Positions 25,239-33,912 of a DNA stretch of 64,000 bases are shown one piece after another (within the stretch, counting starts at the first letter, position 1; the number at the start of each line of letters is the position of its first letter). Source of the stretch: an uncultured Candidatus Melainabacteria bacterium (lineage in GTDB: Bacteria; Cyanobacteriota; Vampirovibrionia; Gastranaerophilales; Gastranaerophilaceae); assembly GCA_934692665.1 (NCBI GenBank), contig CAKUUG010000001.1, positions 1-64,000 of the forward strand, written 5' to 3'. The position numbers were made by a program, and so were the translations under genes. Under the pieces are notes generated by a model that was not told the origin of the DNA, did not search any database, and worked only from the letters and a program-made list of their open reading frames with translations.

Positions 25239-25925
25239 TTGCAAGTTACGTACGCAGTCACAACGAGCAATACAAACAAATGCCCGCATGGTTTTCCGGT
25301 GGGGACTTGTCCTATATGTTCAGGCTCCGGCGGTGTTTCAAAAGACAAAAATACTCCAAGAAAAGCCGGTGAAATGAGCTACAACGAATGTATGGCGGAA
25401 TGGCGAAAAATTCAGGCTCAGCAAAGAGCAGACCTAAAAGAACAGATTGACTTGAAAAAAGAGTTTCTGCTACAATTTTTGTCAAACAAGCCTATAATCA
25501 ATCTTGAAAAAATAACCCAATTTCAAGATAAGATTATGCAAAATGTTGAAAAGTTGCCTACAGTCTTCAAAACCCCTTTAAAAATGGTGCTAAACGTTGC
25601 AGCCAATGTTGTCAATTTTGCACTTTCTACTATCAACAATGTGCAAAAGTTCGTCCAAACGGCAGTTTTGAACATTGTAGATTTTGCAAAAAGCGTGACA
25701 GAAAAGCTTCCTATGGTACTTTTTGAAATTAAAAATTTTGTTTCTTTGAATTTTGAAAAAATAATAACAAAACCGGCCAAAACAATACTGACATTGTTCA
25801 TTGGAAACAAAAGCAAGGAAGATAAAGACAAAAAAGACAAAAATAGAAAAAAAGTAAAAGAAATTTTGAAAAAATTATTCAAACTATATTTTAAGGAAAA
25901 AGATGACAATAACAAAAATTCATAA
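25239..25925 (+). CDS. Protein with N-terminal zinc-knuckle-like motif, unknown function
   Basis: A 228-residue protein; the likely start is the TTG at 25239 with AAAAGG upstream. Residues 14-28 read CPHGFPVGTCPICSG, a probable metal-binding knuckle (Cys-x-His...Cys-x-x-Cys). The rest is long amphipathic and hydrophobic helices (VLNVAANVVNFALSTINNV, then FVQTAVLNIVDF) resembling membrane-associating segments, and a very Lys/Asp-rich tail. It follows the riboswitch-like element and overlaps the next gene by 23 bp, so translation is coupled. Family not recognised. Confidence 0.65.
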   Translation: MQVTYAVTTSNTNKCPHGFPVGTCPICSGSGGVSKDKNTPRKAGEMSYNECMAEWRKIQAQQRADLKEQIDLKKEFLLQFLSNKPIINLEKITQFQDKIMQNVEKLPTVFKTPLKMVLNVAANVVNFALSTINNVQKFVQTAVLNIVDFAKSVTEKLPMVLFEIKNFVSLNFEKIITKPAKTILTLFIGNKSKEDKDKKDKNRKKVKEILKKLFKLYFKEKDDNNKNS

Positions 25926-27387
25926 TGATTCTATAATGAATCCGGTGTTGCGTAAAACCAAAAAAACAGAAGACACAATGAAAGGTGTTTTGTTAAACAG
26001 ATATATCCAAAAAAATTTTCAAGAAGGATTTTCTGATTTTGATGTTGTTTCTGATTCTTTTTTGATTCCTGAAGTAATTCCTGAAGAAAAACAAGAAGAA
26101 GAAAATAACAAAAGTCCTTTTGATTACAAAAAAACTCTAAAACCCGTGTTTTTTGGAGCGGGTGCGGTTTTGGCCGCTGCTGTAGGTATTAGTACTGTTG
26201 TTGCAAGCTATTCTAAAAAATGTGCAAACGACAGTTCTATTGTACATCCGCCAGATTTGGCAACCAATATAAACATACTGGAAGAGCCGCATTTTGCTCT
26301 GTATCGTGCTTTGATAAAGCCGACAGGCAGAAATATTTTTGGTTTTTTGGGTGTGTGTTCGTTTAGTGGCGTTACTTTGGCAGCAAAAACATTCGTCGAT
26401 GGAGCTCAAGAAGTCTGGGTCAGGAAGCAAAAATGCGATATTGAACAAGATTTTCAAAAAGATATGGTTAATGTTGAAAAAGACGCTTTTGTTGGAAAAT
26501 TGAATGTCGTAAATAAAATCATGAAAAATACTTCTGATTATTTTAAAGATGAATTTTCGGAAAAAAAAGAAAACGCTTTTAAAGGTTTCATAAATTTCAA
26601 AGGCAAAGAAGATAAAGACAAAAAAGATGACAAAAATAAAAAACAAGACATAAAAACACTTGCATTTATGGGTGTGACATTGGCGGCTATTTTTGGAATC
26701 GGGGCTTTGACATTCAAAAACTACAAAAGTTCTGCAAAAAATCTGGAGACTTATTTAAAAAAATGTGAAGATACAGAAATCAGAACAAACATCGAAAAAG
26801 CCCTCGGACAAGAAGATAAAGACGTTGCAATAAAACAGTTATCTAATGTGATGAAAGGAATTAGAGCGACAGCAAGCACTATTAAAGAGAATTTTTCAAG
26901 AATTAAAGGCATTACCCCTGAAGAAATTAACAAAGCGACAAAAGATATTTTATCTACCCAAATATACACAGAAGCCCCCGAGGCTCTTGGTGGCGTAAGT
27001 AATAAAATTCAATATTATTGCTACATAAACGAAGAGCGTGGACATTTGTACAACTGGATTTTGCACCCTGAAAATCCTTTTAATAAGTATTTGTTTTTGG
27101 GATTCTGTTTGATTTCTTCTACAAGTTATGTTGCAAAAAAAATTGCTGACGCTATAAAAGAAGTTACAGTCGAAAGAGAAAGCAAAAAAAGTGAACTGGA
27201 ACTGAAGAAAAATTTGGTCAAAGTTGAGGTAGATAATTTCAGAGTCAAAAAAGAAGCCGCAATAAACCCATTGGTTGATGCATTTAAACTTCAAAAGAAA
27301 AATGGAAAATCGAAAGACGAGCTAAAATCTTCGGCTCAAGATATTTTGCTTGAGATAAAAAACGGCCCTCCTTATGTATATTCATAG
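25903..27387 (+). CDS. Large membrane protein with internal duplication
   Basis: A 494-residue protein of unknown function with four hydrophobic helices (about 80-102, 145-165, 253-272, 398-420). The two halves have the same order: helix, short loop, LYR/LYN-x-x-(L/I)xPxxxxxF, second helix ending in AAKTF/VAKKI, then a charged coiled coil (VWVRKQKCDIEQDFQKD against VTVERESKKSELELKKN). This indicates an ancient tandem duplication. It overlaps the zinc-knuckle gene and ends 100 bp before tRNA-Arg. Confidence 0.65.
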   Translation: MTITKIHNDSIMNPVLRKTKKTEDTMKGVLLNRYIQKNFQEGFSDFDVVSDSFLIPEVIPEEKQEEENNKSPFDYKKTLKPVFFGAGAVLAAAVGISTVVASYSKKCANDSSIVHPPDLATNINILEEPHFALYRALIKPTGRNIFGFLGVCSFSGVTLAAKTFVDGAQEVWVRKQKCDIEQDFQKDMVNVEKDAFVGKLNVVNKIMKNTSDYFKDEFSEKKENAFKGFINFKGKEDKDKKDDKNKKQDIKTLAFMGVTLAAIFGIGALTFKNYKSSAKNLETYLKKCEDTEIRTNIEKALGQEDKDVAIKQLSNVMKGIRATASTIKENFSRIKGITPEEINKATKDILSTQIYTEAPEALGGVSNKIQYYCYINEERGHLYNWILHPENPFNKYLFLGFCLISSTSYVAKKIADAIKEVTVERESKKSELELKKNLVKVEVDNFRVKKEAAINPLVDAFKLQKKNGKSKDELKSSAQDILLEIKNGPPYVYS

Positions 27388-27488
27388 AAAAAAGTAATTT
27401 TATAATAAATTATTGATATTTATTTATGTGTATTATAGAATTGTAATATACTTTGTAGATTGTTCTACAAAGCCCGAAAATTGAATAT

Positions 27489-27565
27489 GCGCTTGTAGCT
27501 CAGTTGGATAGAGTGTTTGGCTACGAACCAAAAGGTCGGGGGTTCGAATCCCTCCAAGCGCGCCA
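27489..27565 (+). tRNA. tRNA-Arg(ACG)
   Basis: The cloverleaf is complete: acceptor GCGCTTG pairs with CAAGCGC, D-arm AGCTCAGTTGGATAGAG, anticodon loop CTACGAA giving ACG, T-arm CGGGG-GTTCGAA-TCCCT, discriminator G, and CCA encoded. The 3' end lies within a 71-bp repeat that recurs 252 bp downstream. Confidence 0.95.
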
Positions 27566-27622
27566 TTAAGAGAGTCTTTATGACTCTTTTTTTATACCAA
27601 CGCTTGTTCGGGATGCAATCGC
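27552..27622. repeat. 71-bp direct repeat including tRNA-Arg 3' end (copy 1)
   Basis: This covers the last 14 bases of tRNA-Arg and 57 bases beyond, including the hairpin agagtctttatgactcttttttt that looks like the tRNA terminator. An identical copy is at 27804-27874. Duplicated tRNA 3' ends are typical attachment sites for integrases. Confidence 0.85.
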
Positions 27623-27803
27623 CTCTTGAATTTTTGCGATTCGTAATTTTAGCATTCCATTTCAATTTTGTTAAAAACAAAATTTTCATTCCATAAAATT
27701 ACTCAAATAAACGAGTTTGAGCTTCGCTCATCACTCTTGCAAAAATTCGCTCCGCTTTTGCCCTCTCAAAAATGCTCAACTGTTCGCATTTTTTCGGCAG
27801 AGT

Positions 27804-27874
27804 CTCCAAGCGCGCCATTAAGAGAGTCTTTATGACTCTTTTTTTATACCAACGCTTGTTCGGGATGCAATCGC
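27804..27874. repeat. 71-bp direct repeat including tRNA-Arg 3' end (copy 2)
   Basis: Identical to 27552-27622, in the same orientation. The 181 bp between the copies holds no gene. It may be what is left of an integrated element, or a simple duplication. It borders the gene-poor stretch leading to the AAA+ operon. Confidence 0.85.
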
Positions 27875-28656
27875 TGTAAATAAAGTGCAAGTGCGAGATG
27901 GGTACATTTACGCTAGAACCTAAATATAAAGCCTTTTATAGCGATTTTAATAGAATGAGATACACTTGCACTAGTTGAACTTTATCTGCACTACGATTAC
28001 ACCAATTTCAAAATTAAATTCCTAAAGCTAGTAATGTATTTACCTTTTAGCCATATGTATTTTGCGCAAATAAAAATTTATCTGATGGTTTGAGATATAT
28101 GAAATTATTTTTAAGATTGAGATAAAAACACTTGACTTCTGTTAAAATAAGAGTAATTAATGTCATTGCAAAAGGTCTTTAAACAAAATCTAAAAGGTTT
28201 TAAATGAACGAATTGTATTTACCTGTGAGGCGGAAAAATTATATTGTGTTGAAAATTTAACAGAAGAAATAATTGATTAAATATCTTATCGGATAACATT
28301 TGGAATTGAAGAGTAACAAAATTAATACATAAATCACATTATAAAACAGCAAAGACAGACTTCAAAATCTATCGCTTTCAGTCAATTGATACACTTTATT
28401 ATTATATCATCAGAAAGCTTTTTCAATAGTATTGACAAGTTCATCAAGAACTTTTTGAATGTTTAAGTAAATCTTCTTTTTAATTTTAGGATAAAATACT
28501 CAGGAACATTTATTCGAAAGTAAAAAATTATTTAATATTTATTTTGTTTATTTTTTAAATACATTCAGATAATTGTAAATTTTATTAAGATATTTTGAAA
28601 AAACTAGCAAAAAAATATATTCAGCGTACTTATACAGAAAAGGCGGTAGGATATTT
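27875..28656. other. Gene-free stretch before the AAA+ operon
   Basis: About 780 bp without an intact gene. It holds a pair of inverted repeats, agtgcaagtg (27884-27893) and cacttgcact (27963-27972), which could bound a small element of about 90 bp, and a decayed coding trace at 28204-28280. The rest is AT-rich with no RNA gene that I can recognise. The promoter of the AAA+ operon should lie near its end. Confidence 0.6.
28204..28280 (+). pseudogene. Possible decayed gene fragment
   Basis: An ATG frame (MNELYLPV) runs out after 18 codons, while the overlapping next frame reads CEAEKLYCVENLTEEIID before a stop, looking like coding sequence. A single base change in length would join them. It is too short to identify, and could be a chance pattern. 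Confidence 0.25.
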
Positions 28657-29934
28657 ATGCGTGTTGGTGTAGTAAAGCTTAATCAAATGTATAACAAGTG
28701 TATCTTCAAAAGAAATACTTATTTTGAAGGTGTCAATTATAGTGATTACAATTCACAACCATCTAAAGATGATGGTATTGATTTAACAAAAGAAGATGAA
28801 GATATCGCACAGAAATTTACTGATGCACTTAATCAAATAAGAGCAAGTTACACAATTAGAAGAGATGAAGTGTGGGGCTTTTTTAAAAAAAGACAGCTAA
28901 GAAACATTACAAAAGAAGAGGATGATAAGGTTTCAGGTTTTATTATTGCTCAAAATATAAAAGTTGGAGAACAAGAAAAAATTGTTAAACTAATGCAAAA
29001 TAATTTAGAATTATTGCGCAAAAACAATGCAACTCAAGAAGAATTGCAAAATGCCAGGAATGCTTTGAATATTGCTCAAAAATCTGCAAAAATTGCTAAA
29101 GAAATGGCAATGAGTAAAGATTCACATACTGGTTTTGATGTAATTGCAGGATACGATAAAGAGAAGTTTATATTGACCGAGCAGTTTATTTCACCTGTAA
29201 ATTATGAAAAATCAGGTTTAATACGAAATATTCCAAACGGTATTTTATTTTTCGGTCCTTTTGGCAATGGTAAAACAAGTTTTGCTAAAGCTTTTGCGCA
29301 GAGTGCTGAATGTGATTTTAAAGAAGCAAAAACTGATAAAAGAATTCGTGATAAAAATGAAAGAATGCAAAGTCTATATCTTAACCTTATTGAATTAGCT
29401 AAAAATTCACAAGAAAATTTTATAAACAATAATCAAAGAACAATTATTTTAGTAGATGAAATATCGGAAGTTGCAGGTAGCGGTTCAATAATTGAACCAA
29501 AATTAAAACGATTCTTGGATAATTGTTCAAGCAAATATCATTGCACTATTTTTGCGACAACTAATAATCCTCTATTATTATCGAGTGCAATGAGAAATTC
29601 AAAAAGAATGCCAATTAAAGTAGCACTTGATCCGCCTGATGAAATAAATGCCGGTTTAATTTTGAGACATTACCTTAAAGATTCTAAGGAAATCAATCTT
29701 GACAACATAGATATCAAATACTTGGCTAAGAAAATTTGTTCTGTCCAGCCCTATCAAGCATATAACGGTTCTCAAATTGAGGCAATAGTTAAAGAGTGCA
29801 TAGAAGAAAATGCCAATCCAACCCAAAAAGATTTGGAACGGCAAATAGATATTACAAAACCTGGTCTTGATAGTGATGATTTAGATAGGTATAATATAGA
29901 AAAAAGAGAAATTATTGGCGGTACAGATGAATGA
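28657..29934 (+). CDS. AAA+ ATPase, first gene of a three-gene accessory operon
   Basis: A 425-residue protein. Residues 1-180 include a short N-terminal segment (CIFKRNTYFEGVNY) and a coiled coil. The AAA+ core follows, with Walker A GPFGNGKTS at about 200-208, Walker B TIILVDEIS (Asp-Glu near 267-268), sensor-1 TTNNP at about 301-305, arginine candidates in SAMRNSKRMP, and the small helical lid with NGSQIEAIVKEC. All residues for ATP hydrolysis are present. The closest general resemblance is to FtsH/classic AAA proteins, without protease. Ribosome site AGGCGGTAGGA. It overlaps the next gene by 8 bp. The role is unknown; remodelling of a membrane partner is likely. Confidence 0.8.
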   Translation: MRVGVVKLNQMYNKCIFKRNTYFEGVNYSDYNSQPSKDDGIDLTKEDEDIAQKFTDALNQIRASYTIRRDEVWGFFKKRQLRNITKEEDDKVSGFIIAQNIKVGEQEKIVKLMQNNLELLRKNNATQEELQNARNALNIAQKSAKIAKEMAMSKDSHTGFDVIAGYDKEKFILTEQFISPVNYEKSGLIRNIPNGILFFGPFGNGKTSFAKAFAQSAECDFKEAKTDKRIRDKNERMQSLYLNLIELAKNSQENFINNNQRTIILVDEISEVAGSGSIIEPKLKRFLDNCSSKYHCTIFATTNNPLLLSSAMRNSKRMPIKVALDPPDEINAGLILRHYLKDSKEINLDNIDIKYLAKKICSVQPYQAYNGSQIEAIVKECIEENANPTQKDLERQIDITKPGLDSDDLDRYNIEKREIIGGTDE

Positions 29935-30580
29935 TATCTCTGTTTTGTACAAAAATTTTAATACTCAGTTAATTAAACTGAGGAATAATGATACACAATC
30001 ATTAAATAATAATAAAAACAGCAAAAAGAATCTTATAATTCCTCCTTTAGCAAGTATTACAACTGGTGGTTTGGTTTCAAAAATCTATAATAATAATAAT
30101 ATATTTAAAAAGGCAGAAAAAAGTAAAGAAAATTTTATAATAGGCCTGAATCAAGGATATAAAACAAATAATTTATATCTTCAAATTCAAGATGAGATTA
30201 AAATTACAAACGATAAAATATTAAAAATGGAAAAAGAAATTTCAGATAATGCTACCTCTATAAAAAATATAATTAACAATGGCGGTGGAGAAGACCCAAA
30301 TTGCAAAGAAATAATAAAACTAAGCGAAGATATTATTGAAAGCAATAAAACTTCAATTAACAATCTTAAAAAATATCTAGAACGATTAAATACTATGTTG
30401 CTTGATTTATACGACAACATAGTGACAAAATCATTTAAAAAATATACAAATAATCTAATTAATGTAACTAAAAAACAATCCAAGAATTTTACAATTGCAG
30501 CTATGTCACTTGCCGTTATTTTAGGAATTGGTATATCTTTTGTTATTAATAAAACACAGAAAAGAAAAGCAAATAAATGA
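29927..30580 (+). CDS. Coiled-coil membrane protein of the AAA+ operon
   Basis: A 217-residue protein starting at the ATG that overlaps the stop of the AAA+ gene. It has a polar start, a short hydrophobic stretch at about 30-45 (IIPPLASITTGGLVSKIY), a long coiled coil (about 50-185, Ile/Lys/Glu/Asn-rich), and a C-terminal membrane helix (about 188-208) ending in KTQKRKANK. It is therefore tail-anchored, with the coiled coil free to contact the ATPase. Its stop overlaps the next start (ATGA). No family recognised. Confidence 0.7.
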   Translation: MNDISVLYKNFNTQLIKLRNNDTQSLNNNKNSKKNLIIPPLASITTGGLVSKIYNNNNIFKKAEKSKENFIIGLNQGYKTNNLYLQIQDEIKITNDKILKMEKEISDNATSIKNIINNGGGEDPNCKEIIKLSEDIIESNKTSINNLKKYLERLNTMLLDLYDNIVTKSFKKYTNNLINVTKKQSKNFTIAAMSLAVILGIGISFVINKTQKRKANK

Positions 30581-31530
30581 ATATTGCACCAATAAAACAT
30601 ACTTATACATTAATGCATAAGTATAATTCTTACAAAAAACAGCCTCAATTTAAAGGTGAGATATTTCCATCCGGTTATTATGAGGATTCTGAAATTGAAA
30701 CAGCAAAAAAATATATATCGCAAGATAATTGGATGGAAAAATATAGAGAACAACGTTTAAACGAAGAAATGCAAGATTTCAATGATAAATTTGAAGAATG
30801 CATAGATGTTGATGGTGAGCATTGGGTAAAAGCAAGACTGTATGTATTATTTTGGCCCGTAACATTACCTGTAGCATTGGTTAATGAACATATAAAAGAA
30901 AATAAAGCTAATGAGAAAATTGATAAAGAAATTGAACGCATTAGTAATTTAATGGTAGATATAAATAATAAAAAATTAACGGAAATTAAAAAAAATCAGG
31001 CTGAAATCAAAAAGAAACAAATGGAAGAAAAAAGAAAAAGTGAAATTCATAATTTAATAAATAGAAAGTTTTTAAAATCACTAAAAGATTCGAATGATGA
31101 TATAAATGCAAATGTTTCAACAGCTGTAATGTTTTATGGTGGTACTAAAAATGAAAGAAATGAAACTATAGATTGGGTAAAAAATCAAATTACAACTTTA
31201 ATTAGAACATTTAGTTTTAATGATAACGAAGATGATAATTTGTATAGAATTCAAACAGAAATAAATTACGCACAAGATTACTTTGATGCCAACAAAAAGC
31301 GAACTGTTCTTTTCGTTGAAAACTTTGATTCAATATTAAATGAAAACTTGACTTCAAATCAAACGATTGGTGAAATGAAAGAATTAATGAGTGATATTAA
31401 TAGAACAAAAGCACCTGTTACAATTATTTTTCAATCTGATGATATTGAAAAAATAAGTAAAGCATTTATATCCAATAAAACAAGAATACCCGTTATGATT
31501 GATTTAAATAATTCAAATACCGTATTATAA
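30577..31530 (+). CDS. Pseudo-AAA+ protein of the AAA+ operon
   Basis: A 317-residue protein beginning MNIAPIKHTY and with QFKGE at about 27-31. A hydrophobic hairpin-like segment (YVLFWPVTLPVALV, about 89-102) could dip into the membrane, and a Lys/Glu coiled coil follows. The C-terminal half has an AAA+ outline but a broken nucleotide site: the P-loop reads YGGTKNERNE with no GKT, and the Walker B position reads TVLFVENFD with Asn in place of the catalytic Glu. It is therefore probably a non-hydrolysing partner of the ATPase encoded first in this operon. Translation is coupled by ATGA. Confidence 0.7.
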   Translation: MNIAPIKHTYTLMHKYNSYKKQPQFKGEIFPSGYYEDSEIETAKKYISQDNWMEKYREQRLNEEMQDFNDKFEECIDVDGEHWVKARLYVLFWPVTLPVALVNEHIKENKANEKIDKEIERISNLMVDINNKKLTEIKKNQAEIKKKQMEEKRKSEIHNLINRKFLKSLKDSNDDINANVSTAVMFYGGTKNERNETIDWVKNQITTLIRTFSFNDNEDDNLYRIQTEINYAQDYFDANKKRTVLFVENFDSILNENLTSNQTIGEMKELMSDINRTKAPVTIIFQSDDIEKISKAFISNKTRIPVMIDLNNSNTVL

Positions 31531-31836
31531 TTTTGTATGATTATTGTGTGTTCCGTTCATTGTTTTTTCAGATAATTTAATTATTCCGGAAATTAAATTA
31601 TCCCACAATGTGAGTAATGCGGTTGAAATTCCTGCAAATAAAACAGAAGATATTATAACTTTGCTTTTTGGTATATTTTTACACGACTTTATTCCCATTA
31701 TAGAAGTACCTGTGGCAAAAATTGGAAATAATGCCAAATTACTGTATTTTTTAATATTTTCTTTTGTATTGCTTTTGCTTTGGTATGTACTATTATTTCC
31801 TTTTAAAAAAATATTATTAATTGGTGATATTTGCAT
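31525..31836 (-). CDS. Small two-helix membrane protein coupled to the helicase/AAA fusion gene
   Basis: A 103-residue protein starting MQISPINNIFLKGNN, with two membrane helices (about 34-52 and 61-80) and a polar tail. Its ATG overlaps the TAA of the upstream fusion gene. It parallels the position of the membrane protein after the AAA+ gene on the other strand, so AAA-like plus membrane protein seems to be a recurring pair. It converges on the pseudo-AAA gene, with a 6-bp overlap. Function unknown. Confidence 0.6.
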   Translation of the reverse strand: MQISPINNIFLKGNNSTYQSKSNTKENIKKYSNLALFPIFATGTSIMGIKSCKNIPKSKVIISSVLFAGISTALLTLWDNLISGIIKLSEKTMNGTHNNHTKL

Positions 31837-33779
31837 TATTTAATATCCTTTATTTTTTCTTTTTCCAATTTAAATTTTGAAATATCATCCGCCGTAATTT
31901 CAGGTTGCGATGCTTGTATTAATTTTAACATATTTTCTTTTTTTAAACTATTGTTTCGAGATACATCAACCATAGAAGAAAAATACTCTATTTGCCCATT
32001 ACTATATGCACCATTTTGTGATTTTTTAAATAATAAATCTACTATTTCCTTATATTCATCATCTGTTAAATCAGAACTATAGTGTTTTAAAACTTGTAAA
32101 GTATCTTTTTTATTAGCAGGGCCAACAGGAATATTTATTGTTTCTTGTAATATTTCATTATCAATATCAAGTGGATTATTTGTAGTTAAAATAAATGTAA
32201 TATTGTTGTCTTGTGCTTGTTTGATATAATCTTTGAAAACCTTTGCAATTTCTTTATCTTCGCAAAAATCATCAAATTCATCTATCTGAATAATGTAGTG
32301 TCTTGAAGCATTTTTGGCACAAGATAATGCTAAAACTCCTGTACATAAATCAACTTGCGAAGCTTCATCAACAATTACATAATCATACATCACATCTTCA
32401 GATAAACAAGTCCTTAAAGAATATGCTGTACTCAAAATAACGGGATAATTTTTTATAAAATCTTCCGATTTTGTTTGTAATTCATCAATGGTATATATTT
32501 GTCTTGTATGCGAAGTATATTTCTTTGCTAATTTTGCTTTAAAGATTTGAGTTGAAAGTTCCGTATATTCTTTCATTTTTTTATTAAAATCAAAAGAGTT
32601 TAGTTCATTTTCTAATTTTTCAATATGACTATTTTTTTTGGAAATATTTATTTCATAGAATCTTTTTTGATATAAAGCAATTAAACAATCTTTTGAATAT
32701 TTTTTCAGAAGTTGCTCAGCTACAGTTCTTTTAAATTTTTTAATTTTTAAAAATTCAATAACTGTTTTTATAAATTCAATGAATTTATTTTTATATTCTT
32801 CGTCTGCAATTTCAATAAAAAAACTCATTTCAAGAGCAGTATCTGCTGATTTGATATTTGCTATTTCGTATGGAATATTTTTGACATTAAATTGTTCAAC
32901 GTATTTTAAATGGTGAGAATATTCTATTTCGTATGCCGATAATTCTTGCTTAAGAACAGATAATTTATTTTTTTGTTCTAATTTTTCTTTTAACTGTTTT
33001 TGTTTTTGCTTTAAAGATTCTTGAATTTCTTTAATTTTAGAATTTTCGAGTTTCCAGCCAAACATTCGAGGTGTTGATGTTTGTGAATTAATAAAATCTT
33101 CTTTGTTTTCTGTATTACCCAAATATGCTGAAATAAAATCTACTTCATATTTTTTTAACTTGTCAGTTATGTTTTTTGTTGCAGAATTATTACTTGAGAC
33201 AACAGCAACGCTTTCATCTCGTATAACTGCATTTGCAATTATATTTAAAATAGTTTGTGTTTTTCCGGTTCCCGGTGGTCCTTCAATTATAGATAAATTA
33301 TTATCTAATGCATTATCTATTGCTTACTTTTGGCTAATATTAAAACCAAATGGAAATATTGTAAATTCTTTTTCTTCCTTTTTAATTGGTTTCATTATTT
33401 TGAAAAATGCACCAATGCAATTTTCTTGTTTTTTTTCTTTAACAGGCAGCTCTCCTTTTAAAAAACTATACAATATAGTTTCGGGAACTACTTTTTTTAT
33501 CATTCTATAATTTTTAAGTAAAATGTTAAACTTCAAACCTTTGTCTGTAGTGTGTTCAAGGCCAATTTTATCTGCGATACTTTTAAAATAATCTAAACGA
33601 TTATTGATAAAAAGCTCTTCTTTGCTTAGTTCAACAATTTTTACATCATAATAATTATACGTATAGGTTTTGTGGTTTTTAAAGGTAATTTTATAAAATC
33701 TTCCACTTCTTACACATTTTATAATGTCATTTGTTCGATTTGCACCCTTTAAAAATATTTCTTTGCGTATGTTGCCCAT
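31836..33779 (-). pseudogene. SF1 helicase fused to an AAA+ tail, broken by one stop codon
   Basis: One frame runs through with a single TAA at 33324-33326. The upstream part has the N-terminal IFLKGANRTNDII region and PFGFNISQ before the stop. After it come AIDNAL, Walker A EGPPGTGKTQT, VVSSNNSATKNI, a long coiled-coil insert and DYVIVDEASQVD, all typical of large superfamily 1 helicases (AAA_11/AAA_12 type). At about 32310 the helicase stops, and the sequence continues with HYIIQIDEFDDF, FILTTNNP and a lid region, which is the second half of an AAA+ protein like that at 28657. Helicase motifs after Walker B are lost. The start near 33779 is approximate. The part after the stop is still open from 33122. 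Confidence 0.8.
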
Positions 33780-33912
33780 TGTAACCATATAATAACACAG
33801 ATAACTTTTTTCTTTGTTTTGCAATAAGCTTGTACTTGTTTTTTGTGGCAATTTTGCAAAAAGTAAAATTTTCTATTTAAGAGATTCTGTTATCAAAGTT
33901 ATTTTTTCTAAA

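Noticed and set aside
25190..25372. Plus-strand frame of 60 residues overlapping the riboswitch-linked gene
   Set aside because: It overlaps the better supported frame from 25239, is Arg/Cys-rich in a way typical of shadow frames, and has no ribosome site.
27465..27689. Minus-strand frame across the tRNA-Arg encoding ARLEGFEPPTFW
   Set aside because: This is the well-known false translation of the complement of a tRNA and its flank. The tRNA explains the sequence.
27699..27890. Minus-strand frame of 63 residues over the second tRNA-end repeat
   Set aside because: It shares its start region with the false frame above because of the 71-bp repeat; no ribosome site or protein features.
33324..33326. 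Alternative genetic code reading TAA as sense
   Set aside because: TAA is used as a normal stop by many intact genes of the window, such as ftsZ and flgI, so one TAA in a helicase is a mutation or error.
33103..33510. Plus-strand frame opposite the broken helicase
   Set aside because: The minus strand holds clear helicase motifs including Walker A; the plus frame has none.
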